Shown here: piece by piece, positions 9,519 through 18,753 of the stretch
Numbering within the stretch: the stretch's first letter is position 1
How the letters are laid out: every line of letters starts with the position of its first letter
Assembly: GCA_015060625.1 (NCBI GenBank)
Contig: SUYC01000001.1
Location: 186,001-250,000, forward strand
Length of the DNA stretch: 64,000 nucleotides
Direction: 5' to 3'
DNA from: Xylanibacter ruminicola
GTDB taxonomy: Bacteria > Bacteroidota > Bacteroidia > Bacteroidales > Bacteroidaceae
Notes under the pieces: model-generated
The model's database searches: none
Seen by the model: only the letters and a program-made list of their open reading frames with translations
Told to the model about the DNA's origin: nothing
Program-made: the position numbers and the translations under genes

Positions 9519-10334
9519 TTATTTAGCCTCGTCGGCATAGAGCGACTCATAGAATGTCTCGTAGGCATCGCCAAAGTCTTCCTGATAACCGAGCAGTGGC
9601 TTATTCTTGGCAATCGCGTAATCGCTAAGCACCTGACTGGCATCGGGCACAGCCTGGATAACACCATCGCTATAGTCGATAGCTAACTTGCCTAACTCGT
9701 CGAAGTCGAACTGGTCCTTATAATCGGTAAGCAACTGGGGCTTTGCATCGCGGAATTCCATGAACTGTTTAAATTCAGAACCGAAATCCTTCTCGATGCT
9801 TTTGTTATAGAGCGATGTTACTACCTTAGTTTCGGCAAATGAAGGCTCGTCGCGATAGGCGGTCTTTACGTAGAAAGGCACTACACCAGCCATCCATCCC
9901 TGACAGTGGATGATGTCAGGCACCCAGCGCAACTTCTTAACTGTTTCGAGAACGCCGCGTGCAAAGAAAATGGCACGCTCACCATTATCGTCGTACTCTA
10001 CACCCTGTTCGTCACGCTCTATCAGACGCTTACCAAAGTAGTCGTCGTTATCGATGAAATACACCTGAACGCGAGCCGATTGGATGGAGGCTACCTTAAT
10101 GATAAGAGGGTGGTCGGTATCGTTAATGATAAGGTTCATACCCGAAAGTCGGATGACTTCGTGTAACTGACCACGACGCTCATTAATATTACCCCACTTT
10201 GGCATGAAAGTGCGAATCTCGTGATTGCGTTCCTGCATAACCTTTGGAAGGTTCTTTCCCATGAGTGACAATGCATTGTCGGGGACGTAAGGAGTGATCT
10301 CCTGATTGATAAATAGTATCTTCTTTTTAGCCAT
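9519..10334 (-). CDS. glycogen/starch synthase-like protein, N-terminal GT5 half only
   Basis: The 271 residues correspond to the N-terminal Rossmann domain of GT5 glycogen/starch synthases: ILFINQEITPYVPD at 5-18, a V-Y-F-I-D-N-D-D-Y-F segment near 90, and PDIIHCQGWMAGVVPFYVK near 139-157. Full synthases are about 450-550 residues and have a second GT-B domain, which is absent. The K-T-G-G-L ADP-glucose-binding motif is not present at the expected N-terminal place (D-N-A-L-S-L-M-G-K-N instead). Proteins of this short form are widespread in Bacteroidota and annotated as glycogen synthase. Catalysis by this one is doubtful. It is the first gene of a pair with the DUF4270 lipoprotein. Confidence 0.75.
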   Translation of the reverse strand: MAKKKILFINQEITPYVPDNALSLMGKNLPKVMQERNHEIRTFMPKWGNINERRGQLHEVIRLSGMNLIINDTDHPLIIKVASIQSARVQVYFIDNDDYFGKRLIERDEQGVEYDDNGERAIFFARGVLETVKKLRWVPDIIHCQGWMAGVVPFYVKTAYRDEPSFAETKVVTSLYNKSIEKDFGSEFKQFMEFRDAKPQLLTDYKDQFDFDELGKLAIDYSDGVIQAVPDASQVLSDYAIAKNKPLLGYQEDFGDAYETFYESLYADEAK

Positions 10335-10354
10335 CTTTGGATGATTTTACCACG

Positions 10355-10362
10355 CAAAGGTA
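10355..10362 (-). promoter_or_regulatory. -7 promoter element for the glycogen synthase/DUF4270 pair
   Basis: TACCTTTG on the minus strand lies 21 nt upstream of the start codon. A TTTG (minus, 10377-10380) lies at only 14 nt spacing, so the -33 box is uncertain. Confidence 0.6.
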
Positions 10363-10480
10363 CTAATTATTTTGCACAAAGTCGTCAATATGTGCTCGTT
10401 TTTAGCAAAAATTAGGCACTTTGAGGTCGTTTTTTGGGTTTATTATTCGGTTTTTTTTAAAAAATGGTGTGAAAATGACC

Positions 10481-12304
10481 TTAAACGAACCTTTGGATTA
10501 GTGCTACAAATCGTTCGCCATACTTGCCTTTTTTATGTTCGCCGATGCCCTGTATGTTGCCAAACTGAGCCAGTGAGGTGGGCTTGATGGTGGCTAAGGC
10601 ATGCAATACCTTGTCGCTGAAAACAATGTATGGTGGGAATCCTTCTTCTTCGGCGCATTGTTTGCGGAGTTGACGAAGAGCTTCGAATAGTTTTGGATCT
10701 TCGATTCCTGTAGTTGGTGGCAGGCCTGGGATGGTGATGGTTGGAATCTCTAAACGCAACTTGGGCTTCTTTTTGGGGGCTTCCTTGGCGCTATGGTCAA
10801 CCACACACAGTTGAGCGGTTTTTCGACCGTATAGCACATCGTCACCTATAGCAGTAACCTTTACCTTGTTGTCTTCATTGTAAGCAATCTCTATATAACC
10901 CATTTGCAGCATCTGCAATAGATAGTCCTGCCAGTCGGTCAAACTCAGATCGCGTCCCACACCGAAGGTTTTCATTCTGTCGTATCCCTGGCGCATCACC
11001 GTGGGTGAACGCATGCCTTTCAGTATCTCGATAATAGTTGAAACACGAATATCTTCGTTGGCGCGTTTGGCTGCGCTCAGTGCCATCTGTACGTAGCGGG
11101 TGCCGTCGAAACGTTTGGGTGGGTTATCGCACACGTCGCAGTTGCCACAGTCGTGGTCTGTCTGCTCGCTAAAGTAGTTCAGAAGTATGCGGCGGCGACA
11201 AACGTTCGATTCTGCATATTCCTGCATGCGTTTCAGCTTGTCCATATTCACGTCCTGCTGTCCGCTTTGGCGGGCAAATTCGGTGAGCTGTATGATGTCG
11301 GCTAGCGAATAGAAAAGTACCGTATCGGCTGGGGCACCATCTCGACCGGCTCGACCAATTTCCTGATAGAAACTCTCGATGCTTTTGGGCATGTTATAAT
11401 GGATTACCCAACGTACGTTGCTCTTATCGATGCCCATACCGAAGGCGATAGTGGCGCAAACCACCAGCAGCTGGTCGTTTTTGAACTGTTCTTGAGTTTG
11501 ACTGCGCTCTAACGAGGATAATCCTGCATGATAAGCGGCGGCGTTGATGCCTTTTTTGCGTAGGTCGGCAGCTACTTTTTCAGTGCTTTTTCGACTTAAA
11601 CAGTATATGATGCCTGCATCGTTAGGGCGTGCCTTAATGAAGTTGAGAATGAAGTGTAACTTTTCTGCCGATTTGTATCCTCTTTTTACTGACAAACTTA
11701 GATTGGGGCGATCGAAACTTGATACGAACTCGCGCGCGTTACTTATTTGTAATTGTTTAAGAATGTCCTGACGGGTGATTTTATCGGCAGTTGCCGTTAG
11801 TGCCATGATGGGGACGTGTGGAAACTTGTTGCGAAGCACGCCAAGTTGAGTGTATTCAGGGCGGAAATCATGCCCCCACTGGCTAATGCAATGAGCCTCG
11901 TCAATAGCAAAAAGTGATATTTGCAGATGCTGCATGAAATAATCCATCTCGGAAAGCAGCTTTTCGGGGGATATATATAACAATTTTATCTGTCCTGTTA
12001 GGCATTTGCGACGAATAACGGTGTCGGTAGTTGGATCGTTTCCACTGTTCAGAGCTTCGGCTTCGATACCGTTAGATCGGAGTGTTTCTACCTGATCTTT
12101 CATCAGGCTGATTAGTGGTGAGATGACAATAGTAATGCCAGGCAAGGCTAAAGCGGGAATCTGGTAGCAAATACTTTTACCACCTCCTGTAGGCATGAGC
12201 ACTAATGCGTCGTTTCCTGCAATTACATGGCGGATGATTTCTTCTTGATTCTGGCGGAAGGAAGAATAGCCGAAATATTGTCGTAGAATGATAAAAATAT
12301 CCAT
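10481..12304 (-). CDS. recQ: ATP-dependent DNA helicase RecQ
   Basis: 3'-5' superfamily 2 helicase of recombination and fork repair, 607 residues. Motifs seen are Walker A MPTGGGKSICYQIP (about 38-51), DEAH box AIDEAHCISQWGHDFRPEY, motif III MALTATAD, and motif VI YQEIGRAGRDG. The zinc-binding part of the RQC domain has a C-R-R-R-I-L-L-N-Y-F start and C-G-N-C-D-V-C-D. The C-terminal 70 residues form an HRDC domain (LFEALRQLRKQCAEEEG to the end). The start ATG is followed at once by the conserved F-G-Y-x-x-F-R-x-N-Q-E motif, so it is well placed. It is transcribed divergently from the AraC-type gene. Confidence 0.96.
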   Translation of the reverse strand: MDIFIILRQYFGYSSFRQNQEEIIRHVIAGNDALVLMPTGGGKSICYQIPALALPGITIVISPLISLMKDQVETLRSNGIEAEALNSGNDPTTDTVIRRKCLTGQIKLLYISPEKLLSEMDYFMQHLQISLFAIDEAHCISQWGHDFRPEYTQLGVLRNKFPHVPIMALTATADKITRQDILKQLQISNAREFVSSFDRPNLSLSVKRGYKSAEKLHFILNFIKARPNDAGIIYCLSRKSTEKVAADLRKKGINAAAYHAGLSSLERSQTQEQFKNDQLLVVCATIAFGMGIDKSNVRWVIHYNMPKSIESFYQEIGRAGRDGAPADTVLFYSLADIIQLTEFARQSGQQDVNMDKLKRMQEYAESNVCRRRILLNYFSEQTDHDCGNCDVCDNPPKRFDGTRYVQMALSAAKRANEDIRVSTIIEILKGMRSPTVMRQGYDRMKTFGVGRDLSLTDWQDYLLQMLQMGYIEIAYNEDNKVKVTAIGDDVLYGRKTAQLCVVDHSAKEAPKKKPKLRLEIPTITIPGLPPTTGIEDPKLFEALRQLRKQCAEEEGFPPYIVFSDKVLHALATIKPTSLAQFGNIQGIGEHKKGKYGERFVALIQRFV

Positions 12305-12361
12305 AAAATTTCAAATTTTCGGCAAAGGTAATACTTTTTTTGTAATTTTTCGGATTTTATC

Positions 12362-12392
12362 TTTGCTAAATGAAAAAAACTTTTTATCTTTG
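12362..12392 (+). promoter_or_regulatory. promoter of the AraC-type regulator gene
   Basis: TTTG (12362-12365) and TATCTTTG (12385-12392) are spaced by 19 nt. A second -7-like TATCTTTG overlaps the -33 box at 12358-12365. The divergent recQ side has a TACCTTTG on the minus strand at 12323-12330. Confidence 0.8.
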
Positions 12393-12424
12393 CACATCGT
12401 TAAAAATAAAGGTCAAAAAAGCAA

Positions 12425-12898
12425 ATGGCAAAGTACAACATTATTGAAAAGAAAGAGAAGGCAGCTGCATACAGAAGTTTGGTAAGTCCCAAAATGATGG
12501 ATGAGATGCAGGAAAAAATCATGAACATCATCGTTATGCAGAAGAAGTATCGCGACAAGGATTATTCTGCAAAGAAACTTGCTGAAGATTTAGGTACAAA
12601 CACACGTTACATCTCGGCTGTTGTAAACGTTCGTTTTCACATGAACTATACTTCGTTTGTAAATAAGTATAGAATTGATGAAGCAATGAGTATTTTGGTT
12701 GATAAGCGCTATCAGGAGTTGCGCATGGAGGAAGTGAGTGATATGGTTGGTTTTGCCAATCGTCAGTCGTTCTACGCTTCGTTCTATCGCGTGATGGGCA
12801 TGACGCCACGCGAGTATCGCCTGCAGCACCTGGAGCAGCATCCAACAATGAAGGCTACCAGCGTTAAACGTGGTCGTAAACCCAAAAATGCCAAGTAA
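12425..12898 (+). CDS. short AraC-family DNA-binding protein with AT-hook-like tail
   Basis: The 157 residues consist of an N-terminal helix-rich piece (1-35) and an AraC-type double helix-turn-helix. The first HTH has Y-S-A-K-K-L-A-E-D-L-G-T-N-T-R-Y-I-S near 47-64; the second has M-E-E-V-S-D-M-V-G-F-A-N-R-Q-S-F-Y near 101-117, then F-Y-R-V-M-G-M-T-P-R-E-Y-R. There is no effector-binding domain. The C-terminus KRGRKPKNAK contains an R-G-R-K-P core like an AT-hook, so minor-groove contact is plausible. It has its own strong promoter. The peptidase gene begins 2 nt after its stop, which suggests one transcript. Confidence 0.88.
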   Translation: MAKYNIIEKKEKAAAYRSLVSPKMMDEMQEKIMNIIVMQKKYRDKDYSAKKLAEDLGTNTRYISAVVNVRFHMNYTSFVNKYRIDEAMSILVDKRYQELRMEEVSDMVGFANRQSFYASFYRVMGMTPREYRLQHLEQHPTMKATSVKRGRKPKNAK

Positions 12899-12900
12899 AC

Positions 12901-14850
12901 GTGGGATTTAATTATCAGGACGAGCGTTTCGCTGATTTGCAAATGCTTCGTTATCGTCTGAATGGTTTTGAAAAACTGTCGTTGCAACAAAAAAAGTTGG
13001 TTTATTACCTTTCAAAAGCAACGTTGTTCGGGCGAGATATAACATTTGACCAGTTTGGAAAATACAACCTCCGCATCCGCAAGATGTTGGAGGTTGTGTA
13101 TGTTGATATGAATATGCCGCACGATACAGCTGAATTCAAGGAGCTTGAAGTTTATCTTAAACGCGTGTGGTTTTCGAGTGGTATTCATCATCACTATGGT
13201 TGCGAAAAGTTTAAGCCAGGTTTCTCAGCCGACTATCTGCGTCAGGCGCTCCACCAGGTGGAAGCGTGTAAGTTGCCGTTGAAATCGGGTGAAACCGTCG
13301 ATGAGATGTGTGATGAACTCTTCCCTGTGATTTTTGACGAGCAGTTGATGGCTAAACGTGTAAATCAAGCCGACGGCGAGGATTTACTCATGACATCGGC
13401 CTGCAACTTCTATGATGGAGTGACTCAAGCCGAAGCTGAAGCTTACTATGAACAGCAGAAGCAAGCGGAGATGAACCCCGACACACCGCCTTCGTATGGT
13501 TTGAATTCGACGTTGGTGAAGGAAAATGGTGAAGTGAAGGAGCTGGTTTGGAAAGTCGGTGGTAAGTATTCTAATGCCATCCGTCATATTATATACTGGT
13601 TGGAAAAAGCTTCTGAGGTGGCCGAAAACGAGCAACAGAAGAAGGTGATTACTGAATTGATAACATATTATCAATCAGGTGATTTGCGCGCATTTAATAA
13701 ATATAGTATTGAATGGCTGAAGGAGCATGATTCGTCAATCGACTTTATTAATGGATTCATTGAAGTGTATGGCGACCCATTAGGTCTGAAAGGCTCTTGG
13801 GAGGGGTTGGTAGAGTATATCGATGAAGAAGCCACCCATCGTACGCAGACCATTAGTAAAAATGCTCAATGGTTTGAGAATCACTCGCCAGTAGATCCTC
13901 GTTTCCGCAAACCAGTTGTAAAAGGCGTGTCGGCCAATGTGATATGCGCAGCTATGCTGGGAGGTGATGAATATCCCGCTACAGCAATTGGAATTAATCT
14001 GCCAAATGCCGACTGGATTAGAGCTCGGTATGGTAGCAAGAGTATCACCATCAGCAATATTACCGATGCGTACAATAAGGCGTCGAAGGGTAATGGTTTT
14101 AAAGAGGAATTTGTGAGCGACGAGGAAACACTACGCCTTATAGATAAATATGGCGATGTTTGTGATGATTTGCATACAGATTTGCACGAATGCTTGGGGC
14201 ATGGTAGCGGACAATTGTTGCCTGGTGTTGACCCTGATGCATTGAAGGCTTACAGTAGCACGATTGAAGAGGCTAGAGCCGACTTGTTTGGGTTGTATTA
14301 TATAGCCGATAAAAAACTGGTGGAGTTGGGCTTGGTGCCCGATGAGGAGGCGTATAAATCGCAGTATTATACCTATATGATGAATGGTTTGATGACGCAG
14401 CTGATTCGTATTACTCCTGGTAACCAGTTGGAGGAGGCGCATATGCGCAACCGTGCACTTATAGCTCGTTGGTGTTACGAGAACGGTGATGTAATTAAAC
14501 TGGTGAAACGTGAAGGTAAAACCTACGTCGAAATTAGTGATTATGTTGCATTACGTACATTGATAGCCCGCTTGCTGTCGGAGATACAGCGTATAAAGAG
14601 TGAAGGCGACTATGAGGCAGCTCGTTCCCTGGTGGAACGTTATGCCGTAAAGGTAGATGCTGAACTGCATGCGGAGGTACTTGAAAGATACAAAAAACTG
14701 AATCTGGCGCCTTATAAAGGTTTTATTAATCCACAACTGTTGCCAGTTTATGATGAAAAGGGTAATATCTGTGATATAGAAGTAAGCTATAGCGAGGGGT
14801 ATGCCCACCAGATGCTGCGTTACAGCGCTGAGTACGGTACATTAATATAA
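12901..14850 (+). CDS. dipeptidyl-peptidase III family (M49) metallopeptidase
   Basis: Zinc exopeptidase that removes dipeptides from the N-terminus of peptides, 649 residues. The M49 zinc motif is present as HECLGH (about 429-434) and the third ligand in EEARADLF (about 456). A GTG start at 12901 is chosen because an in-frame TAA lies at 12877-12879, no ATG lies between, and homology (F-x-Y-x-x-x-R-F-A-D-x-x-x-L-R-Y) begins at once; the first in-frame ATG at 12943 would cut into conserved sequence. No signal peptide is visible, so it is probably cytoplasmic. It lies 2 nt after the AraC-type gene. Confidence 0.92.
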   Translation: MGFNYQDERFADLQMLRYRLNGFEKLSLQQKKLVYYLSKATLFGRDITFDQFGKYNLRIRKMLEVVYVDMNMPHDTAEFKELEVYLKRVWFSSGIHHHYGCEKFKPGFSADYLRQALHQVEACKLPLKSGETVDEMCDELFPVIFDEQLMAKRVNQADGEDLLMTSACNFYDGVTQAEAEAYYEQQKQAEMNPDTPPSYGLNSTLVKENGEVKELVWKVGGKYSNAIRHIIYWLEKASEVAENEQQKKVITELITYYQSGDLRAFNKYSIEWLKEHDSSIDFINGFIEVYGDPLGLKGSWEGLVEYIDEEATHRTQTISKNAQWFENHSPVDPRFRKPVVKGVSANVICAAMLGGDEYPATAIGINLPNADWIRARYGSKSITISNITDAYNKASKGNGFKEEFVSDEETLRLIDKYGDVCDDLHTDLHECLGHGSGQLLPGVDPDALKAYSSTIEEARADLFGLYYIADKKLVELGLVPDEEAYKSQYYTYMMNGLMTQLIRITPGNQLEEAHMRNRALIARWCYENGDVIKLVKREGKTYVEISDYVALRTLIARLLSEIQRIKSEGDYEAARSLVERYAVKVDAELHAEVLERYKKLNLAPYKGFINPQLLPVYDEKGNICDIEVSYSEGYAHQMLRYSAEYGTLI

Positions 14851-14860
14851 GTTTTTAGAA

Positions 14861-15475
14861 ATGGATCTAAACCAACAGATAAAGGAAATTAAGCAATCAT
14901 TCCGTTTGATGATGGACGGAATGGTTGCTGCTTCTATGCGCAATAAAGGTGTTGACTATAAACTGAATTGGGGAGCCACGCTGCCTCGACTGAAGGCTAA
15001 GGCCGAAGAAATTGGGCAGAACTACGATTTGGCGATTGCTCTCTGGAAGGAGAATGTGCGCGAATGCAAAATATTGGCCACTATGCTGATGCCAGCCGAT
15101 AAGATGCTGCCGGAAGTGGTGGATATTTGGATGGAACAAACAGATTCTCAAGAAATAGCAGAACAGGCTTCGTTTAACTTGTATCAGTATCTGCCTTACG
15201 CTGCCGAAAAGGCTTACACCTGGATGGCTTCGGATAAGGAACTATATCAGCTTTGTGGATTCCATATCCTGTCGCGACTGTTTATGAATGGACAAGAGCC
15301 AAACGAACGTGGTATTAACGAGTTTGTCGATCAGGCATTAGCGGCGCTACAAGGTGACAGCTTAATGGTGAAAAAAGCTGCTATGAATGCCATGAATAGA
15401 TTTGCAGAACTTGGATTAGTATACGAACGTCTTGCAAAAAGTGCATTAAAAAGAGCTAATTTAGAATTTTTTTAA
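14861..15475 (+). CDS. DNA alkylation repair (AlkD-like HEAT-repeat) protein
   Basis: 204 residues, mostly helical, resembling the AlkD/AlkC-type HEAT-repeat DNA glycosylase family found in Bacteroidetes. Recognisable pieces are Y-K-L-N-W-G-A-T-L-P-R-L near 33-44, L-W-K-E-N-V-R-E-C-K-I-L-A near 60-72, and W-M-E-Q-T-D-S-Q-E-I-A-E near 90. The family excises or binds alkylated bases, but I cannot confirm the catalytic Asp by eye. It lies 10 nt downstream of the peptidase and is probably in the same transcript. Confidence 0.75.
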   Translation: MDLNQQIKEIKQSFRLMMDGMVAASMRNKGVDYKLNWGATLPRLKAKAEEIGQNYDLAIALWKENVRECKILATMLMPADKMLPEVVDIWMEQTDSQEIAEQASFNLYQYLPYAAEKAYTWMASDKELYQLCGFHILSRLFMNGQEPNERGINEFVDQALAALQGDSLMVKKAAMNAMNRFAELGLVYERLAKSALKRANLEFF

Positions 15476-15537
15476 ATAAAGTTTCTTTTATCTGCCCGAA
15501 AATGCGTACCTTTGTGCGGTTTTCTTGATAGATTTAG

Positions 15538-16047
15538 ATGAAAGAAAGTGTAATTGTGGCCGTAGAGCGCCTTTTGGATAACTATCTTGAGATGAATAAT
15601 CATCGCAAGACGCCTGAGCGTTATACTATTCTCAGGGCCATCTACAGCATGAATGGGCACTTCACACTTGAGGAACTGAAAGCCCGGCTTGCACAGGAGA
15701 TGGATTTTCCTGTAAGTAGGGCTACCTTATATAACACACTGAATCTGTTTATGTCGCTTCGACTTGTAGTAAGGCACCGTTTCCAAGGTACTACTAAGTA
15801 TGAGGCCTGCTACGATAACCAAAGTCATTGTCATCAGATATGTACCATATGCGGTAAGGTAACTGAGGTGAAATCGCCTGAGATTATTGCTGCAGTGGAG
15901 AATATGCATCTGAAGCGATTCAGAAAAGACGGCTTTACACTGTATGTTTATGGCGTGTGTAGTAGTTGCCAGACAAAGATGACAAAGCGAAAGAAGACAA
16001 CAACTGTCATAAAGAAGAGTAACAACAAGAATAAAACTGAAAAATGA
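15538..16047 (+). CDS. fur: Fur-family transcriptional regulator
   Basis: Metal-dependent repressor of 169 residues. The winged-helix domain (about 1-90) has TPERYTILRAIYSMNGHFTLEE and the family helix VSRATLYNTLNLF. The dimerisation domain has the H-C-H metal cluster (DNQSHCHQICTICGK) and a second CSSC pair near 144-147, consistent with a structural zinc. The tail is unusually lysine-rich (K-R-K-K-T-T-T-V-I-K-K). A TACCTTTG -7 element at 15507-15514 precedes it. It overlaps purA by ATGA, so the two are translationally coupled. Fur, PerR and Zur subtypes cannot be separated here. Confidence 0.9.
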   Translation: MKESVIVAVERLLDNYLEMNNHRKTPERYTILRAIYSMNGHFTLEELKARLAQEMDFPVSRATLYNTLNLFMSLRLVVRHRFQGTTKYEACYDNQSHCHQICTICGKVTEVKSPEIIAAVENMHLKRFRKDGFTLYVYGVCSSCQTKMTKRKKTTTVIKKSNNKNKTEK

Positions 16048-17318
16048 ACAAAGGTAAAGTTGATGTCCTGCTGGGATTGCAGTGGGGCGACGAAGGAAAA
16101 GGTAAGGTGGTCGATGTGCTGACCCCTAAGTACGATGTGGTTGCCCGTTTTCAGGGTGGTCCTAACGCTGGTCATACACTGGAGTTTGAGGGACAGAAAT
16201 ATGTACTCCGCTCAATTCCGTCGGGTATTTTCCAGGGTGACAAGGTGAACATTATCGGTAATGGTGTAGTGCTGGCTCCCGACTTGTTTATGGAAGAGGC
16301 CAAGGCACTCGAGGCAAGTGGTCATGAACTGCGTAGCCGTCTGCACATCTCAAAGAAAGCCCATCTTATCATGCCTACTCATCGTGTGCTGGATGCTGCA
16401 TACGAGGCTCAAAAGGGTAAGAATAAGGTTGGTACTACCGGTAAAGGTATCGGCCCTACTTATACCGATAAGGTAAGTCGTACTGGTTTGCGCGTTGGTG
16501 ATATCCTTGAAAACTTTGAGGAGAAGTACGCTAAGGCAAAGGCTCGCCACGAGGCTATCCTGAAGTCGCTCAACTTTGAGTACGATATCACTGAGGTGGA
16601 GAAGAAGTGGCTGGAGGGTATCGAGTATTTGCGCCAGTTTCCCATCGTTGATTCAGAACACGAAATCAACAACCTGTTGAAGGGCGGTAAGAGTGTTCTG
16701 TGTGAGGGCGCACAGGGTACTATGCTCGATGTCGACTTTGGTTCGTATCCTTTTGTTACATCATCTAACACAATCTGTGCAGGCGCTTGTACAGGTCTGG
16801 GTATCGGTCCTAACAAAATTGGTGACGTTTACGGTATCATGAAGGCTTATTGTACACGTGTTGGTGCAGGCCCATTCCCAACAGAGCTATTCGACGAGAC
16901 TGGAAAGAAGATTCGCGATTTGGGTCATGAGTATGGTGCTGTTACTGGCCGTGAGCGCCGTTGTGGATGGATTGATCTGGTTGCCCTGAAGTACTCTATC
17001 ATGGTGAACGGTGTTACACAGTTGATTATGATGAAGAGTGATGTACTGGACGGTTTTGATACCATCAAGGCTTGCGTGGCTTATAAGCAGAATGGGCAGG
17101 AGATCGACTACTTCCCATACAATATTGAGGATGGCATTGAACCTGTATATCAGGAGCTGCCAGGCTGGAAGACTGATATGACCAAGTTTACCAACGAAGA
17201 ACAGTTCCCCAAGGAGTTCAACGATTACATTCAATTCCTCGAGGCACAGTTGGAGACACCTATCTCTATCATTTCTATTGGCCCCGACCGTGATCAAACA
17301 ATTGTAAGAAAGAAGTAA
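16044..17318 (+). CDS. purA: adenylosuccinate synthetase
   Basis: Catalyses the GTP-dependent step from IMP and aspartate to adenylosuccinate, the first committed step to AMP. 424 residues, normal length. The N-terminal QWGDEGKGKVVDVL loop (about 9-23) contains the catalytic Asp and the P-loop-like GTP contact; GGPNAGHTLEF holds the catalytic His. The mid segment TTGKGIGPTYTDK and C-terminal GRERRCGWIDL are intact. It overlaps fur by 4 nt and precedes hisS by 3 nt. Confidence 0.98.
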   Translation: MNKGKVDVLLGLQWGDEGKGKVVDVLTPKYDVVARFQGGPNAGHTLEFEGQKYVLRSIPSGIFQGDKVNIIGNGVVLAPDLFMEEAKALEASGHELRSRLHISKKAHLIMPTHRVLDAAYEAQKGKNKVGTTGKGIGPTYTDKVSRTGLRVGDILENFEEKYAKAKARHEAILKSLNFEYDITEVEKKWLEGIEYLRQFPIVDSEHEINNLLKGGKSVLCEGAQGTMLDVDFGSYPFVTSSNTICAGACTGLGIGPNKIGDVYGIMKAYCTRVGAGPFPTELFDETGKKIRDLGHEYGAVTGRERRCGWIDLVALKYSIMVNGVTQLIMMKSDVLDGFDTIKACVAYKQNGQEIDYFPYNIEDGIEPVYQELPGWKTDMTKFTNEEQFPKEFNDYIQFLEAQLETPISIISIGPDRDQTIVRKK

Positions 17319-17321
17319 TAA

Positions 17322-18686
17322 ATGGCACAGAAACCAAGTATACCCAAAGGAACACGCGATTTTTCGCCCATGGAGATGGCGAAGCGCAATTATATTTTTG
17401 ATACTATCAAACAGGTGTATCAGCTCTATGGCTTTCAGCAGATAGAGACGCCTGCCATGGAAACCCTCGGCACGCTGATGGGAAAGTATGGCGAAGAAGG
17501 CGACAAACTGCTGTTTAAGGTGCTGAACTCTGGTGATTACCTTTCAAAGGTAACGCCTGAGGAACTTGCCGAGCGTAACTCGCTGCGTCTGGCAGCCAAA
17601 CTCTGCGAAAAGGGGTTGCGCTACGACCTGACCGTACCTTTTGCCCGTTATGTGGTGATGCATCGCGACGAACTGCAGTTGCCTTTTAAGCGCTATCAGA
17701 TGCAGCCAGTATGGCGTGCCGACCGCCCACAGAAGGGTCGTTACCGCGAGTTCTGGCAGTTTGATGGCGACATTGTTGGTTCCGACTCGTTGCTGAACGA
17801 GGTAGAACTGATGCAGATTGTAGATACTGTGTTCAGTCGTTTCGGCGTTCGTGTGCAGATAAAGATCAACAACCGCAAGATCCTGACAGGTATCGCCGAG
17901 GTAATCGGCGCTGCCGAGAAAATTGTGGATATTACCGTAGCTATCGATAAGTTAGATAAGATTGGGCTCGACAATGTGAATCAGGAACTGCGTGAGGACG
18001 GACTGACCGACGATCAGATTGAGAAGTTGCAGCCCATCATCTCGCTTGAAGGAACCAACGATGAGAAGCTGAATACCATTGCTGAAGTATTGGCCGCCAG
18101 CGAGACAGGTTTAAAGGGTGTTGAGGAAACGCGCTTTATCCTTGATACGCTGAAGACACTCGGACTGAAGAACGAGATACAGCTTGACCTGACACTGGCT
18201 CGTGGTTTGAACTACTATACTGGTGCCATCTTCGAGGTAAAGGCTCTCGACGTACAGATTGGTTCGATTACAGGTGGTGGTCGTTACGACAACCTGACTG
18301 GTATCTTTGGTATGCCTGGCATCTCGGGCGTAGGTATCAGCTTTGGTGTGGACCGCATTTTCGATGTACTGAATGCACTCGACTGCTATCCAAAAGATGC
18401 TACCAACGGCACCCAGTTGCTGTTTATCAACTTTGGTGATAAGGAGACTGCTTATTGTCTGCCATTCGTAGCTAAGGCTCGCGAGGCTGGCATCCGAACA
18501 GAGATATTCCCTGATTCTACTAAGATGAAAAAACAGATGTCGTATGCCAACGCCAAGCAGATTCCATTTGTAGCTTTGGCTGGTGAGAATGAGATGGCTG
18601 CTGGCAAACTGACACTGAAGAATATGGAGACTGGTGAGCAAAGCCTAATCACTATCGAAGAAATTATTAAAACGATTCTTTCGTAA
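17322..18686 (+). CDS. hisS: histidyl-tRNA synthetase
   Basis: Class II aminoacyl-tRNA synthetase charging tRNA-His, 454 residues. Motif 1 ([12 protein letters not shown]) is near 33-45, motif 2 [20 protein letters not shown] near 126-145, the histidine-binding motif [14 protein letters not shown] near 290, and motif 3 GGGRYDNL near 317 with [10 protein letters not shown]. The C-terminal anticodon-binding domain is complete. It is last of a co-directional run beginning at fur and is followed by a terminator. Confidence 0.98.
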   Translation: MAQKPSIPKGTRDFSPMEMAKRNYIFDTIKQVYQLYGFQQIETPAMETLGTLMGKYGEEGDKLLFKVLNSGDYLSKVTPEELAERNSLRLAAKLCEKGLRYDLTVPFARYVVMHRDELQLPFKRYQMQPVWRADRPQKGRYREFWQFDGDIVGSDSLLNEVELMQIVDTVFSRFGVRVQIKINNRKILTGIAEVIGAAEKIVDITVAIDKLDKIGLDNVNQELREDGLTDDQIEKLQPIISLEGTNDEKLNTIAEVLAASETGLKGVEETRFILDTLKTLGLKNEIQLDLTLARGLNYYTGAIFEVKALDVQIGSITGGGRYDNLTGIFGMPGISGVGISFGVDRIFDVLNALDCYPKDATNGTQLLFINFGDKETAYCLPFVAKAREAGIRTEIFPDSTKMKKQMSYANAKQIPFVALAGENEMAAGKLTLKNMETGEQSLITIEEIIKTILS

Positions 18687-18704
18687 TCGTTGGTATAACT
18701 ATCC

Positions 18705-18735
18705 AATCCCCCTCCGATGATGGAGGGGGATTTCT
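18705..18735 (+). terminator. terminator after hisS
   Basis: Eleven-bp perfect stem AATCCCCCTCC/GGAGGGGGATT (18705-18715 with 18722-18732) around a GATGAT loop. The T-run after it is short, so strength is moderate. Confidence 0.75.
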
Positions 18736-18753
18736 ACTAAAACAATTAAAACA

